This document shows positions 12,013-23,736 of a DNA stretch of 64,000 nt, piece by piece. The stretch lies in the NCBI GenBank assembly GCA_023055355.1, contig JALJCS010000007.1, positions 3,080,001 through 3,144,000 on the forward strand. Reading direction: 5' to 3'. Position 1 is the first letter of the stretch, and every line of letters starts with the position of its first letter. The stretch is from Agelaius tricolor (Eukaryota; Chordata; Aves; Passeriformes; Icteridae). The notes beneath the pieces were generated by a model. That model saw only the letters and a program-made list of their open reading frames with translations, made no database searches and was not told where the DNA came from. Made by a program: the position numbers and the translations under genes.

Positions 12013-14700
12013 TGATGGAATTCCTCAGCTCCCTTGCCTGGTGCTTGCTTATCCTGAGAAAAAGGCCTGAAGCTGCACCTTGTGCCCAGCAGTGCCATGG
12101 CCAGGGCCACCAAGCAGGAATTGTCCCCTTGCACCTCTGAGGAGCTGCTTGGACCCTCAGTTAACCTCTGCACCTCCAGATGTTGCAGGAGGATGCAGAA
12201 ACTCTGAGGGCAATTATTCAAGGGTAGGAATTTGCCCTGTGATTACAAAACAACTGACCCTGTGTACATTTTTAAGATTTTTTTCTCACCAGGAATGGTT
12301 AAAAAGTAGCCAGAATACAGTTCATACATAATCAGATTCGTAATGAGGCGTTAAACATTGTGGAAGATGAGGTACTTGAACCAAGGATTTAATACCAAAG
12401 TGGTTCCCTTCACATCACAGACAACTTTGTGCTTGAAGATTGAAGGTTTGCTGACAAATGAGTGCTGAATCCTGACCCTGGTGATATCAGCAGTGCTCTG
12501 TCATGTGCTTTCAGTCACAAGGTTTACCACTGGCATGATGTTTTACAGAAAATCAGAGTAGTATTTTTTCTCTTTGGAACACATGGTGTGGTTTGATCAG
12601 TGAAAATACAAGATTCCATGGTTTTACTGAGGCCTTCTTTGGATTCTTGAGTTTGCCTGCAGGGATGCCACACTGGGACTGAGTTTTGGCTTTCACAAGA
12701 AAAAGAAAAAGGGACTTTATAACAATCCCTGCAGTTAATAGATCTGTCAGAGTCTTTACACTACAGCCTCATTAAGTGTACTCTTAGCTGAAAACAATTG
12801 CCCAGTGACAGTGACAAGGAGAACACAAGCAAATAAAAAGTTTTATTTCCTACAGGAGTGGACTAAATAATTGATTTTATATCCAAGTGATCTATGGGAA
12901 ATGCAATGCCAGTTGTTCGAATACAAATAGGAAAGAATTAATTTCTCCACAAGGAAAATCTGTATTGATCAGCCAAGCCTCATTAACCACTCACAAGTCA
13001 GACCATTGAAAGGAAACTTCAGGAAATCATTTTTGTGGCAATTCATTTCCATTCCTCAGTGTGAATCAAGCAGAGAAGTAATTTTTTAAAGTGAAGCAAA
13101 CACTGGTTTGGTGATCCATAATCTCAGCTGGGCTTGCAATTCCAATCAGTTTGGAACAGCTCAGCCTCACAGCTCTGCTTCTGCCTGGTCTGGGATCACT
13201 CCTAGGGAGATCCTTCTGTGGCTGAGAACCATTCGGGATCCCATTTTCTGGGGGCAATATAAAGCAGCTGAGAGCTGATATAAACCATGGGTACCACTGC
13301 AGAAGCCTGGCCTAGTTCCCATGAACAGAGTATGTGGTGACAGGAATCTGCTGAAGGATTCTCCTGAGCTCCTGTGCTCCCAAGGGTTAAATTCTGGATG
13401 CCCCCACAAGCACAGCCTTGCAAGTTCTCCATAAACCAGGGGTGAAGGACCAAGTAGGAAGCCCTGACATCTCCAATCAGGCCACAGCAATTTGTGAGGC
13501 TGCAGTAAAAGAGCTACTTCCAGATTTTTGGTGATTTGCCTTAGAGGAACCCAAAAGATCAGGCCTTCCTACTTTTCCCTGTTCCTTTACCCCTGGATTA
13601 TCAGAACACATGCAAGAATGTTCTTTTGAGGGCTTTTCTGAATTCTTTACCATCAGTAGAAAGCATGACCTCAGAGTTGTGCAGCACTGTCTTGGTTCAG
13701 GGCAAATCTTGGAGAGTCAACCCAGGACAAGCACACAGGAAACCAGGTGCTCACATTTAAATTGGAACCTGCCAAAAGTGCTTGGGGAACACTTTGGCAA
13801 GTTTTCCAAGGAGAACACTGCAAAGGTAAATCTTGCCCCATCTTGTGGGGTGAGAAAAGTGAGGGACTTTCCTTTTCACATCTCAGTTTGCACAGAAATC
13901 AGGCAAAATGACTGAGCCATCTCAGTGCTGTGCAGAGAAACAAATCAGACCATGAGGAGCAGTGCTGGGGCTGGCCTGTGCTGTGAGGATCTGCCACCAC
14001 CCCATCCCCAAAGCCCAGCTCCAGCCCAAACTGGAGTGACCCCCAGATGGAGTGATTGCCAGGATATCTGGAGAAGGAGATGAAAATCTATATAAACACA
14101 CAGAACATGAAATTCTGCACTTGTCATGCTCTGACTTTGACCATAGTTGTTTCCTCATCACATCTCCCTAACGATGTTTGAAGATGGATTTGCTGCCAAA
14201 CCATTTTTGCTGTAATTTTTTTTTTTATATTCCTGAGCTGAAAATCAGCATGCATCAACACAGACATTGATACTCTTCCACATACAATTTTTTTTAATAT
14301 AATTTGAGGCACTAGATCCTGAAACTCTAAGAAATTCTAAATCCTGCTGGCCCTGGCAGACTCTCTGCCTGTCTTTGCTAAGAGAAGACTGCTTCAATAG
14401 ATTTAGAAGTTGAAAAGACCAACCCTTGGTTAACTTTGACACCTGAAAATCACAGTCACTTCTCATTTGAGTTTTCAAGGTTATTGGACTATGTGCATTG
14501 TTGTATTTTCCTTGAACCATAAACACTGATAAGGTGATTTCAACAAAAGATCAGTTTTCACCTCAGAGGATGTGGGCTCAAGTTTGCCTGTTGCACTGTA
14601 CTAAAACAAATCTGTTTGTCTGAATTCTTCCAACCAAAGAGCAAAAACATCACTAGGAGCCAGTGAGCTCTGATACAGAGAGAGAGCTGGCTCAGCTTTA
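12013..14700. other. Unique DNA, no gene seen
   Basis: Non-repetitive sequence without a recognisable exon or element. Open frames at 13066-13490 and 13610-13915 are about 60-107 codons and match no family I know. Confidence 0.5.
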
Positions 14701-15415
14701 GTCCATGTGGCCAAGGAGGCCCCTGGCAGCTGAGCTGGATGAGGAATTGTGTGTGCAGCAGGAGCAGGGCAGGGATTGTCCCTCTGTGCTGGCTCTGAGA
14801 GCCCCTCCAGGGCTGGGCCCAGTTCTGCTCCTGCAGGAGAGCCCTGGAGGGGCTGGAGCGTGTCCAGGGCAGGGAACGGAGCTGGGCAGGGGCTGCAGAA
14901 TCCCTGAGGGAGCTGGGCAGGGGCTGGAGAATCCCTGAGGGAGCTGGGCAGGGGCTGCAGAATCCCTGAGGGAGCTGGGCAGGGGCTGGAGGATCCCTGA
15001 GGGAGCTGGGCAGGGGCTGGAGGATCCCTGAGGGAGCTGGGCAGGGGCTGAGGCTGGAGCAAAGGAGGCTCAGGGGCCCTTGTGGCTCTGCACAAGTCCC
15101 TGCCAGGAGGGCACAGCCGGGGGGGTCAGGCTCTTCTGCCTGTCTCCAGTGAAAGAATGAGAGGAAATGGCCTCAAGTTGCACCAGGGGAGGTTCAGATT
15201 AGATAGGAGAAAAAAAAAATTCTCTACAAGAGTGGTCAGGCATTGAAATGCACTGCCCAGGGAGGTTTGGGGTCACTGTCTGGGGGAGTGCTCAGGAGCA
15301 GTCTGGATGTGGCCCTTGGGGACAGGGTTTGGGGTGATGCTGGTGAGGCTGGGGTGACACTGGATGGTCCTGGAGGGTTCTTCCCATCCTGATGGTTCTG
15401 GGATTCTGTGATCTC
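14701..15415 (+). mobile_element. CR1 LINE fragment with expanded internal repeat
   Basis: Same subfamily as 228-548 and 33125-33825. It runs through the RT end to the 3' tail (GGTTCTGGGATTCTGTGATC, about 15393-15412). In the middle, GAGCTGGGCAGGGGCTG occurs six times at 31-bp spacing (14879-15051). Confidence 0.9.
14879..15051. repeat. 31-bp minisatellite inside CR1
   Basis: Six units with the core GAGCTGGGCAGGGGCTG joined by AATCCCTGAGG or GATCCCTGAGG. Copy number differs between the three CR1s of this subfamily in the window (about 2, 6 and 4). Confidence 0.93.
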
Positions 15416-18400
15416 TCCTTGCAGTTGTATCCCTGTGATCTCTCCTTGTATTGTGCACACACAGATCTGTGCTGCAAGTCCATGATTTACTCCAATATAT
15501 TTAATTTGTGCATGTTGGATATAGAGAAAAACTACACAGAATTGAAAGTGACCATGGAGGAATGGAGGCCAGAAAAGTTGTGTCTGTTCTATAGGAGTAA
15601 AAGCTGAGCTCAGGTTGTTTTTTTTTTTCCTGTGTGCTGTCATTTCTGTGGTAAATTGTTAGTCCCTTTCATTTACAGTATTTCTGAGAAATGCCAATGG
15701 GTTATTTTCCTAATCCAGATGCATCAAAAATAAAGTGATATAATATACTTGGAATTTTAAAATCAAGGATAAAACCAGCAAAACTTTACAAAGAATCAGC
15801 ACTGTAAACAGCCATGCTTTATGTATTTAATTTATCTGCTTAGTACAGAGGCAGCATCTGTTTTCAGTGAGATGTATCTTTTTAAAAATTTCCTTTCTCG
15901 AACTCAGCAGCTGGAATAAATGAAATAGCAGCCAAATTAACAGTTGGAGGGAATGATTCTGCTGGAATGAGGGCATGGAAGGACAGTCGAGGAGGACAGT
16001 GGCAGGAGGAATTGTAAACTCAGGATGTCCCAGGAATAACTCCCAGGCCCTCCATCCACTGCTCCATCTCAGACAGGTTTCTTGCAGTGCTGCTGATTCC
16101 TCTGTTATCACCTTCCCCCCACAGAGCTGCAGGAAGCAGAGGAGTGAAGGAGAGGTTGCTCTGAACCCACCACACATCCATGATGTTGGAAAATTCCTGC
16201 AGGACAAGGGGCCACAGTGTTGCAATAGGAATAAACCTGCCCCTCTCCGCTCTGTAACTGGAGAGCCAAACATTTTGGCCTCAAGTCACGTTCTTAAGCT
16301 TCTTCCTGGATTCCAGCTTCCAAAATACCAAAGTATAAATTCTCTTCTTTCTCCTTTTGCTCTCCAGCCCTTGGGCTCACCACCTCAACCTGCTCCAGCA
16401 GCTGGGAGTGAGGGAGCTGCAGGAGCAGGCAGGGCTGGAAGGAAGGAAGGACGGACAGAGCCCCAGGACCCAGCAGGGCAGGACAGGGGGGAGATGAACT
16501 TCCCAACCCTCAGCAGCTGCCTGCCAACACCCTCAGGAGGTGCCATCGGGAAGAGGAGCCCCTGGCTGCTGAGGAAGGACCAGGAATAAATGGAAAATAA
16601 AAGGTATTTTGGGTGGGTGCATGGCAGAGTGGGCAGACAGTGCGGGGCTGGCATGGCTGGCCACAAGGAATGAGTTTAAATTGCCTTTATTCCAGTGAAG
16701 AAAATTACCTGGGCTTTTAATCTCCCAATTAAAGCTTTTACCACACTAGATTGTCCTGGTTAGAAGCAGGGCTCCATCGTAACTTGAATAACCAAAGCTC
16801 TCTGTTTAAATACCTTTTCTATCCCTGTGTTTTCTCTCAGAGGGTCTGAACCTCTCTAAACTCAGGTCCCTCCATGCTGCCAGAGACAGCTGAGTGGATT
16901 TGAGAATAATACCTGGGATGTTCTTCATTTCCTTTTCTCGTGGCACTGCAGAGCTCTGCATGCTGGTTTGCACCTTATGGAAGGTTATTTTCTTTAACAG
17001 TGGCACTGGAATTAAAGTGTAAAAATCCCCCTCCTGCCCCCTTCCCGTTTACAATGCTGAATGCAGCACCCACATGAGGAGCCCACCAAGGGATAGGATC
17101 AGCCTGCCAGGAGCTGCAATATTTTGGATGAGAAGCCCTAGACAAATGCAAGATGATAGTGCTGATAGCATTAACTACCTTGTAGCTCTGTGTTTGAGGC
17201 ATTGGAGAGGACTGAATGATTCAGAGACTGTGTTTGCAGTAATAGCTTTGCACAAAGAGGTCACTTAGAGATAAAGTGGCAGTTAATTCAAACCAGAATT
17301 TCAGGCTTAGCTTTGCCTTTTCCCCCCCTCTTTGAAGGAAATGAGAGGTGACACAATTGGATTAGCTACACATTTTAGGCTTTTTCAGAAACTGGGATAT
17401 TATTTGCTGAAAAGATTGTAACAGTTCCAGGCTGATAAATGCAGTACATTGTTTTTGGCATGCATATCAATTCTTAAAACAAATACTCTTTACCAGAAAT
17501 TTTGTAGAAGCTCCTTTGGACTCTGGACAGTCTATTAGGTAAATATGGGCTTTGCAGCACTATAGGAAAATGTAGAGTTTTACAGAAGCTTTTCAAAGCT
17601 TGGCAACACCATCCAGCCCAGCTTCCTTTACTTTATAACAAAGCTCTTGAGATAAGAAGAGTGAGGGAGATAGAGAGGTACTTTGATTGGCAAATGTGTC
17701 AGGAACAGAGATACAGACATGGGAATCTGTGTGAGGCTGTTCCAGAAACCCAAGAGAAGCAAAGGACCCTTTCCTTCTCCAACACCACTGGGATGTCTGG
17801 GATCACAGGAGGTGAAAGTGATCCAGTCTGCCAAGGAATGTGTGAAAGCTGCCTTCTAGAAAGTGCCTCTGTCCTGTGTGCACACATTTGCCATCGAGTA
17901 CCAGTGTGGGGATACAAATTCAGGTTGTATTCACACACAGGTGCCCAATCTCATGCAGATATAAACCGCAATTATTTTAATTTAATTGACCTTCATTTCA
18001 GAAACTGCTGGCAGCTCTTCAGAGAGGACCACTTCTCTTAGCCCTCTCCATCAGCCAGCTGCTTTCATCTTTGCTCAAGTGCTGTGAAACGTTTTCCTTG
18101 CTGTGGAGCTCCAGTTAAGGAAGGATTCACCTGCTTTGGAGTCTGCTCCCAGACCCAGAACTGGCAGGACATCTTGTAACGTGCTGCGTCCAAACTCTGC
18201 CTTGCCAAAGCTGGAATGAAATTGTCTCGCTCAGTTTTGATAGCTCCAGATTCCTGGAGGTTCAACTTATTGGAAATCCAGAGCCCTTTCCATGGCCTGG
18301 GCCTGATGGCCAAACTCCAGAGGAAAAGATCAGTGTGGCTCAGTGAGTTCTTCTGGACTGGGGGTGCCTTTTTTGGGCAGCAGGGAGGAAAAGTCACATC

Positions 18401-19641
18401 AGGGCCCACGGTGTGGCCAGGACCAGGGGTTGCCCTCTTGATGTCCAAAACCAGCTTATCTCCACCATCCAGGTGGGAATTTTGGGTGGTTTTGAGACAG
18501 ACTCACCTGTGTGGCTCTCTGAGTTGTCATCCCCCACCTCAGCTGGCTCAGTAGAATCTTAAACATGATATTCAAAGGAAATCTTTTGGGTTTTGTCACA
18601 GTAGAGGTTTTTCCTGCTTTGTTTCACCTGTGAAAGCACCTCAAACCTCCTGTGTCCAAGCAGGGCTGTGCTAAGGCTCCTGCCAGTCCCCTAAGGTGGC
18701 TTTGGGTGATTTTCAGGCCAGTGGTTGGCAAGGATGAAGAAATCTCCCTGCAGATCTGCTGGGATATATTCAAGGAAGTGATAAAAAACCAAGTGAAGGA
18801 AGTTATTGAAAAGTACACATAGTTAATGATGGTCTAGATGAGCAATAAAACAAGGCAATATGAGGAAAATGTAAACAAGCCAGGGCTGAAGGGAAACAAA
18901 AGAAGTAAAAGTATCTTGCAGAGCACTGAGAAAATCACTCTGAGACTGGGCAAGCAGGGAGAGGTCTGAGGGAAGATCATGAAAGCAAAGTGCAGAGCAG
19001 TGTCCTGAGGGTTAACTTCTCTGGAAATGCAGTTGGGCCAATAATGCCAACAATTAGAGGGAAAAAAAAAATAAAGTGGTGAACCACATAGCCCAAAGGC
19101 GAAGTAAATATGGAAGAAATATTTTGAAGCCTGCCTTAGCCAGCTTTAGGAGATTACAGTTCCTCCCTGCAATGCAAACACTGTGGACAGGTTTGAAAAG
19201 GCTCAGTTCCTCCAGCAGAAATCTCTGCTCCAAGAAGGAGTTAAAAGAAGAGATCCTCCAAGAAGGGATAAATAGCATAGCTGGCCTTGGAGGGACACAA
19301 ACATCTGAAAAGGTGTATTGGAGCAAGTGGAGGTTGGAGGTAGCTGAGTAAAGAAAACAGTGGAATGAACCCCGAGGAAAAGAGTTCCTTTCATTCCAAG
19401 CAATCCAGAGGTATAATTCATTGTCCTGATGAAATCAATTGTCAACAGGCTGCACTCAAGACACAGAACAGGGGGAAGAGACAGAGTGGTTCAAATCAGG
19501 GAATGTTGCAGTGGCCAAGGTTTCAGAAGCCAGGGAATACATGGAAAAGTGTGGAGAGGGCAGACACTCCCTGTGAGTCCTTTGTCAGTGATTCAGCTGA
19601 GATATGCTGTGGAAAGCAGAAGAAACATAGGGAAAAACATG
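15416..19641. other. Unique DNA, no supported gene
   Basis: No dispersed repeat was recognised. The longest open frame (15975-16589, 204 codons) has no known domain and a composition that changes along its length; an antisense frame of 148 codons overlaps it. The block at about 17380-17530 is AT-rich and non-repetitive. Confidence 0.45.
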
Positions 19642-19890
19642 GAATTGTAGAATGGTTTGGGTTGGAAGGGACCTTAAAAATCATCCAGTGCCACCCCAGC
19701 CATGGCAGGGACACCTCCCACTGTCCCAGGCTGCTCCAAGCCCCAGTGTCCAGCCTGGCCTTGGGCACTGCCAGGGATCCAGGGGCAGCCCCAGCTGCTC
19801 TGGGAATTCCATCCCAGCCCCTGCCCACCCTGCCAGGGAACAATTCCTCATTGCCAAGATCCCATCTAAACCTCCTGTCTTTCAGTTTGA
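19642..19890 (-). mobile_element. CR1 LINE 3' fragment
   Basis: Reverse complement of the CR1 3' end, starting AGAATGGTTTGGGTTGGAAG and continuing through the CTGTCCCAGGCTGCTCC and GATCCAGGGGCAG blocks. Confidence 0.9.
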
Positions 19891-20449
19891 AGCTGTTTAA
19901 TGCACTGATGAAAGCTCTGCTCGAACTCTTACACCACAGAGCCATGGGGATTTATGGGGTTAAGCAGTTGCTTCACATATTCAAAAATTCCTAAATTTAG
20001 TGAATGGAAAACCAGTCTGATTTCACCATCATCCTTTTGGTTTCTATAAAAGCTGGATGTATTGCAGAACAGAGTCACTGCAAGTCTGATGTTAAAGTTC
20101 ACATGCAGGTGCAATTGTAGATCTGCCAGACATTCTTAGGTTGCAAACAAACCTGGAGGAATTATTTAGCAATAATTGGCATGGGGATGCATTAGCTGCA
20201 GCTAGAAAAAGGAAGTTATAAAACAAGCAGATTGTTATGTGAACCCTGTAAGCTTCATCTTAGTCAGGCATTTTGTGGTGCTTGAAGTTGAAAGTGTGGC
20301 ATTAAAGTGTTATATTTCATGTCAAATATGAATGTATCAGGACAGAGCATGAACAGTCTGTTATGGTGGACTGAACAACATAGTCAACACAAGTAGATAA
20401 TTAGGCTGAAGTTGGAACAATACTGTGTGTAAAAGACTATAATTTGGAA

Positions 20450-20759
20450 AGAAAAGTGCTGGAAAGCAGCTCTGAGGAGAAGGATTTGGGGTCCTGAGGG
20501 ACACTGAGCTGTCCCTGGGCCAGCAGAGTGTCCTGGGTCATTAGGATGGGCATTGCCAGCAGGTCAGGGCTGATGCTGCCCCTGTGCCCAGCCCTGGGGG
20601 CACCTCTGGCTGCTGTGTCCAGCTCTGGCTCCTCAGCACAGCAGGGCCAGGAGCTCCTGGAGCTGAGCAAGGGCCTGGAGCAGCTCCGTGCCCAGGAAAG
20701 GCTGAGGGAGCTGGGGCTGCTCAGCCTGGAGAGGAGCCCCAGGGAGAGAGAGGGGCCTC
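20450..20759 (+). mobile_element. CR1 LINE, 5' part of a composite element
   Basis: AAAGTGCTGGAAAGCAGCTC and later CCAGGAAAGGCTGAGGGAGC match the CR1 ORF2 end region upstream of the usual 3' fragments. The element then runs into a GC-rich minisatellite. Confidence 0.75.
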
Positions 20760-20945
20760 AGCCCTGCCTGGCCCTGCCTGGCCCTGGGTCTGGCCCTGTG
20801 TCTGTCCCTGTGTCTGTCCCTGGCTGTCCCTGTGTCTGTCCCTGTATCTGCCCCTGTGTCTGTCCCTGGCTGTCCCTGGCTGTCCCTGTGTCTGTCCCTC
20901 TGGCTGTCCCTCTGGCTGTCCCTGGCTGTCCCTGTCTGTCCCAGG
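20760..20945. repeat. GC-rich minisatellite, CTGTCCCTGTGT-type, array 1
   Basis: Variants of CTGTCCCTGTGT, CTGTCCCTGG and CTGTCCCTCTGG repeat for about 186 bp. The same unit reappears at 21443-21538 on the other side of a CR1 segment. Confidence 0.92.
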
Positions 20946-21442
20946 AGCAGGGAGGTCATTCTGGCCCCTCAGTTTGGGAAGGACCTTGGGACACTGAGCA
21001 CATGCAGAGGGGCCAAGGAGGCTGGAGAGGGGCTGGGAACACAAACCCTGTGAGGAAGCCCTGAGGGAGCTGGGGGTGCTCAGCCTGGAGCAAAGGAGAC
21101 TCAGGGCTGCCCTCCTCACTCTGCACAGCTCCTGAAAGGGGCCTGGGCTCAGCTGGCCCTGGGCTCTTTCTCCAGCAGCACTGACACAACCAGAGCACAC
21201 AGCCTCGAGCTGCACCAAGGGAAATCCAGGCTGGAGAGCAGGGAAAAGGTTTTTCCAGCAAGAGTGAGAAAGTTCTGGAATGGCTGCCCAGGGAGGTGGT
21301 GGAGTCCCCATGCCTGGGTGTGTTGAACAAAGCCTGGATGTGGCACTGGGTGCCAGGGTTCAGTTGAGGGGTTGGGGCTGATGGACTTGATGGCCTTGAA
21401 GGTCTCTTCCAACCCAGTGATTCTGGGAATTCTGGGAATTCT
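20946..21442 (+). mobile_element. CR1 LINE segment between two arrays
   Basis: CR1 text including GGAGCAAAGGAGACTCAGGG, GGGAGGTGGTGGAGTCCCC, and the tail GGCCTTGAAGGTCTCTTCC then GTGATTCTGGGAATTC. The 3' half is nearly the reverse complement of 32808-33100, the same subfamily. Confidence 0.85.
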
Positions 21443-21538
21443 GGCTGTCCCTGGGTGTCCCTGTGTCTGTCCCTGTGTCTGTCCCAGTCTGTCCCTGTGT
21501 CTGTCCCTGGGTCTGTCCCTGTGTCTGTCCCTGTGTGC
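21443..21538. repeat. GC-rich minisatellite, CTGTCCCTGTGT-type, array 2
   Basis: About eight units of CTGTCCCTGTGT with variants, the same motif as array 1. Confidence 0.92.
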
Positions 21539-21785
21539 AGAGGTCAGAGCAGGCCCAGGCTCTGCTCCAGGCCCAGCAATGGCCCCAGAGCCACGGGCAG
21601 GGCCTGAGCCCAGCAATTCCCCTGCACAGGAGGCACAACTTCTGCCCTGGGCAGTGCCCAGCCCTGAGCAGAGCCCAGAGGGGCTCTGGGGGCTCCTCCT
21701 GGGGACATTCCAGAGCCATCTGGACCCAGCCCTGTTCCCTGTGCTCTGGGATGGCCCTGCTCCAGCACGTGTCCCCAGATGAAGC
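21539..21785 (+). mobile_element. CR1 LINE, possible 3' remainder of the composite
   Basis: GGGGACATTCCAGAGCCATC and CTGTGCTCTGGGATGGCCC resemble a CR1 subfamily 3' region. It may be the continuation of the outer CR1 at 20450-20759. Confidence 0.6.
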
Positions 21786-23555
21786 TGTAGTCTGGAGAAC
21801 CCTCACAGGCCAGACCTACTGGAACAAATACATTTGTACTCCCAGAGACCTTTGGACAGCTCTAGTCTTTATTAGGGCCTGTAGGGAGACTGGCTTTTCC
21901 TGTCTGTACAGTAACTTTCAGACATATTTTCAGTAGATGATAAAATCAGGAGAATGTGTAGGGGTATATGAGGCCACCTGGGTGTGATTTCCTAACAGCA
22001 GACGTGGGGTTTTGTTCTGGGGTTGTTTGTGGCTTTGAGTGCTGCTCAGCATCTCCATCCTAATGCATTGACTGTGGTCTGTAAAGCCCCTAGAGAGCAT
22101 TTTCAACCATGGGTACCTGTAGTTCAGCATCTATATCCATGTTTTAAGGCTCTGCTTTTGAGCAATGGAGAATATTTAATGCCCTTGACACTGACTAACC
22201 CATCCTGTGGCAATGGATGGGAATGTGCAACCCTTCAATTCTTAATTAACTGCTTGAGAAAAGCAAGTGTCCCATGTTAGAAACCCTCAGAGGGACAAAA
22301 CAGACCCAGCCTCCTCTTCTGGTGTCTTGAAGATTGTATTTAACACCACTTTTCAATAGTTGTTCCTGAAACCAACTCCTGATATAAACACTGTGGAGTT
22401 AATTGTCATTAAAGGAGACTCTTGGTCAGGGCAGTATCTCCCAGTGAAATATCTCTTTTCTTCACCTGCTGCCATTTGCAAGCCTAAACAGTTCTTGCAA
22501 ACATTAAAATCAGGAGAGCTCTGATGTGTTTTTCATGCCTTTAATTTTCTCCTTCACATGATGGATGGTGGGATTTATTGTAGCTCAGAGGAACAAACCA
22601 GTTGTTATTTGATCTGCCCCAGGCAAGCCACCCTGGCAACAGCCAAAAATAATAGCCATGGTCCCTGAAAAGATTCTGCTTAGAATTTCTGAAAGAATTC
22701 ACCTTTGGGGCAGAGAGCAAGCATGGAAAAATGCAGCCCCAAAGGTCAGCATTTTGCAATGCTCATGGCACATGAAAATAGGAGGCTGTGATGGAAACTG
22801 TGGTGCAATCCTGGTGACAATGGGTGCAGCCAGCACCCCTGTCCACCCTCCTGTCATGGAGCCATCACTTGCTTCCCCTCTCATATCATGGATTGGGATT
22901 TACTTCCTCTCAAAGCTGAGTTCTGCAGGTCAATGATGAAAACTCTGCTTTCTACAAAAATCTGATCTTGAAGTTGAGCCTTTTCAGCCCTGTCTGGAGA
23001 GATGTTTGCCCTTGGTGTTTGGAAGATCACTTTCCATATCTCTTGTGCCACAATCTCTGTTGGTGATAGCAAACTTCAGGACAGTCTTTGTACACACACC
23101 CTGTACTGGAAACTCTGTGCCTTTCCCATTATCACCCTCCTTTTGTGCAATTTCTGTAGAGTTCCATGCTCTGTCAACCTCAGGAGTTGTCTGTAGGCTC
23201 ACTTCTTAATCCTCTTGGATAAAGTTTGGCAAAAGTACACACTGCAGTTCCTTTCATTCAAGCCAGAAGTTATTTTTCCAGGAAGACAAGTTTAAAAATG
23301 CACAAAGGTACTCATTTAATTTGCTCTGCCTTTTTACTGCTGCTTCCTGAGAGGCCATCTAGTCTGGCTATCTGAAACCAGGAGCAGCAATGCCACATTT
23401 TTGTCCCAAATAGTCACAGCTCAAAGAAATTCAGTAAAGAAAGTTCCAAAAAGGTATTTTTGCAAGGCTCTTATTGGTACTCATGAAAAGAAGTTTGCAA
23501 GTAAAGGAAACCATTATTTCTCAAGTTATCCTAAAACAAAGCTCCATTAAAATAT

Positions 23556-23673
23556 CCTTCAAGTTTTAAAGGTAAGGAAAAAACCTGATCTGCTTGCTGG
23601 ACACTGCTTGCTGACACTCTCCTTCAAGTTTTAAAGGTAAGGAAAAAACCTGATCTGCTTGCTGGACACTGCT
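23556..23673. repeat. 65-bp tandem duplication
   Basis: CCTTCAAGTTTTAAAGGTAA starts at 23556 and at 23621. The copies are identical over about 53 bases, so the event looks recent. Confidence 0.95.
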
Positions 23674-23686
23674 GAGAATTGGGCTT

Positions 23687-23736
23687 GAATTAGAGAATTA
23701 GAGAATTAGAGAATTAGAGAATTAGAGAATTAGAGA
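23687..23736. repeat. (GAATTAGA)n microsatellite
   Basis: About six perfect 8-bp units begin 14 bases after the 65-bp duplication ends. Confidence 0.95.

Noticed and set aside
15975..16589. 204-codon open frame
   Set aside because: No recognised domain, no supporting splice or promoter context, overlapped by a 148-codon antisense frame, and its composition shifts along its length. Left as non-coding.
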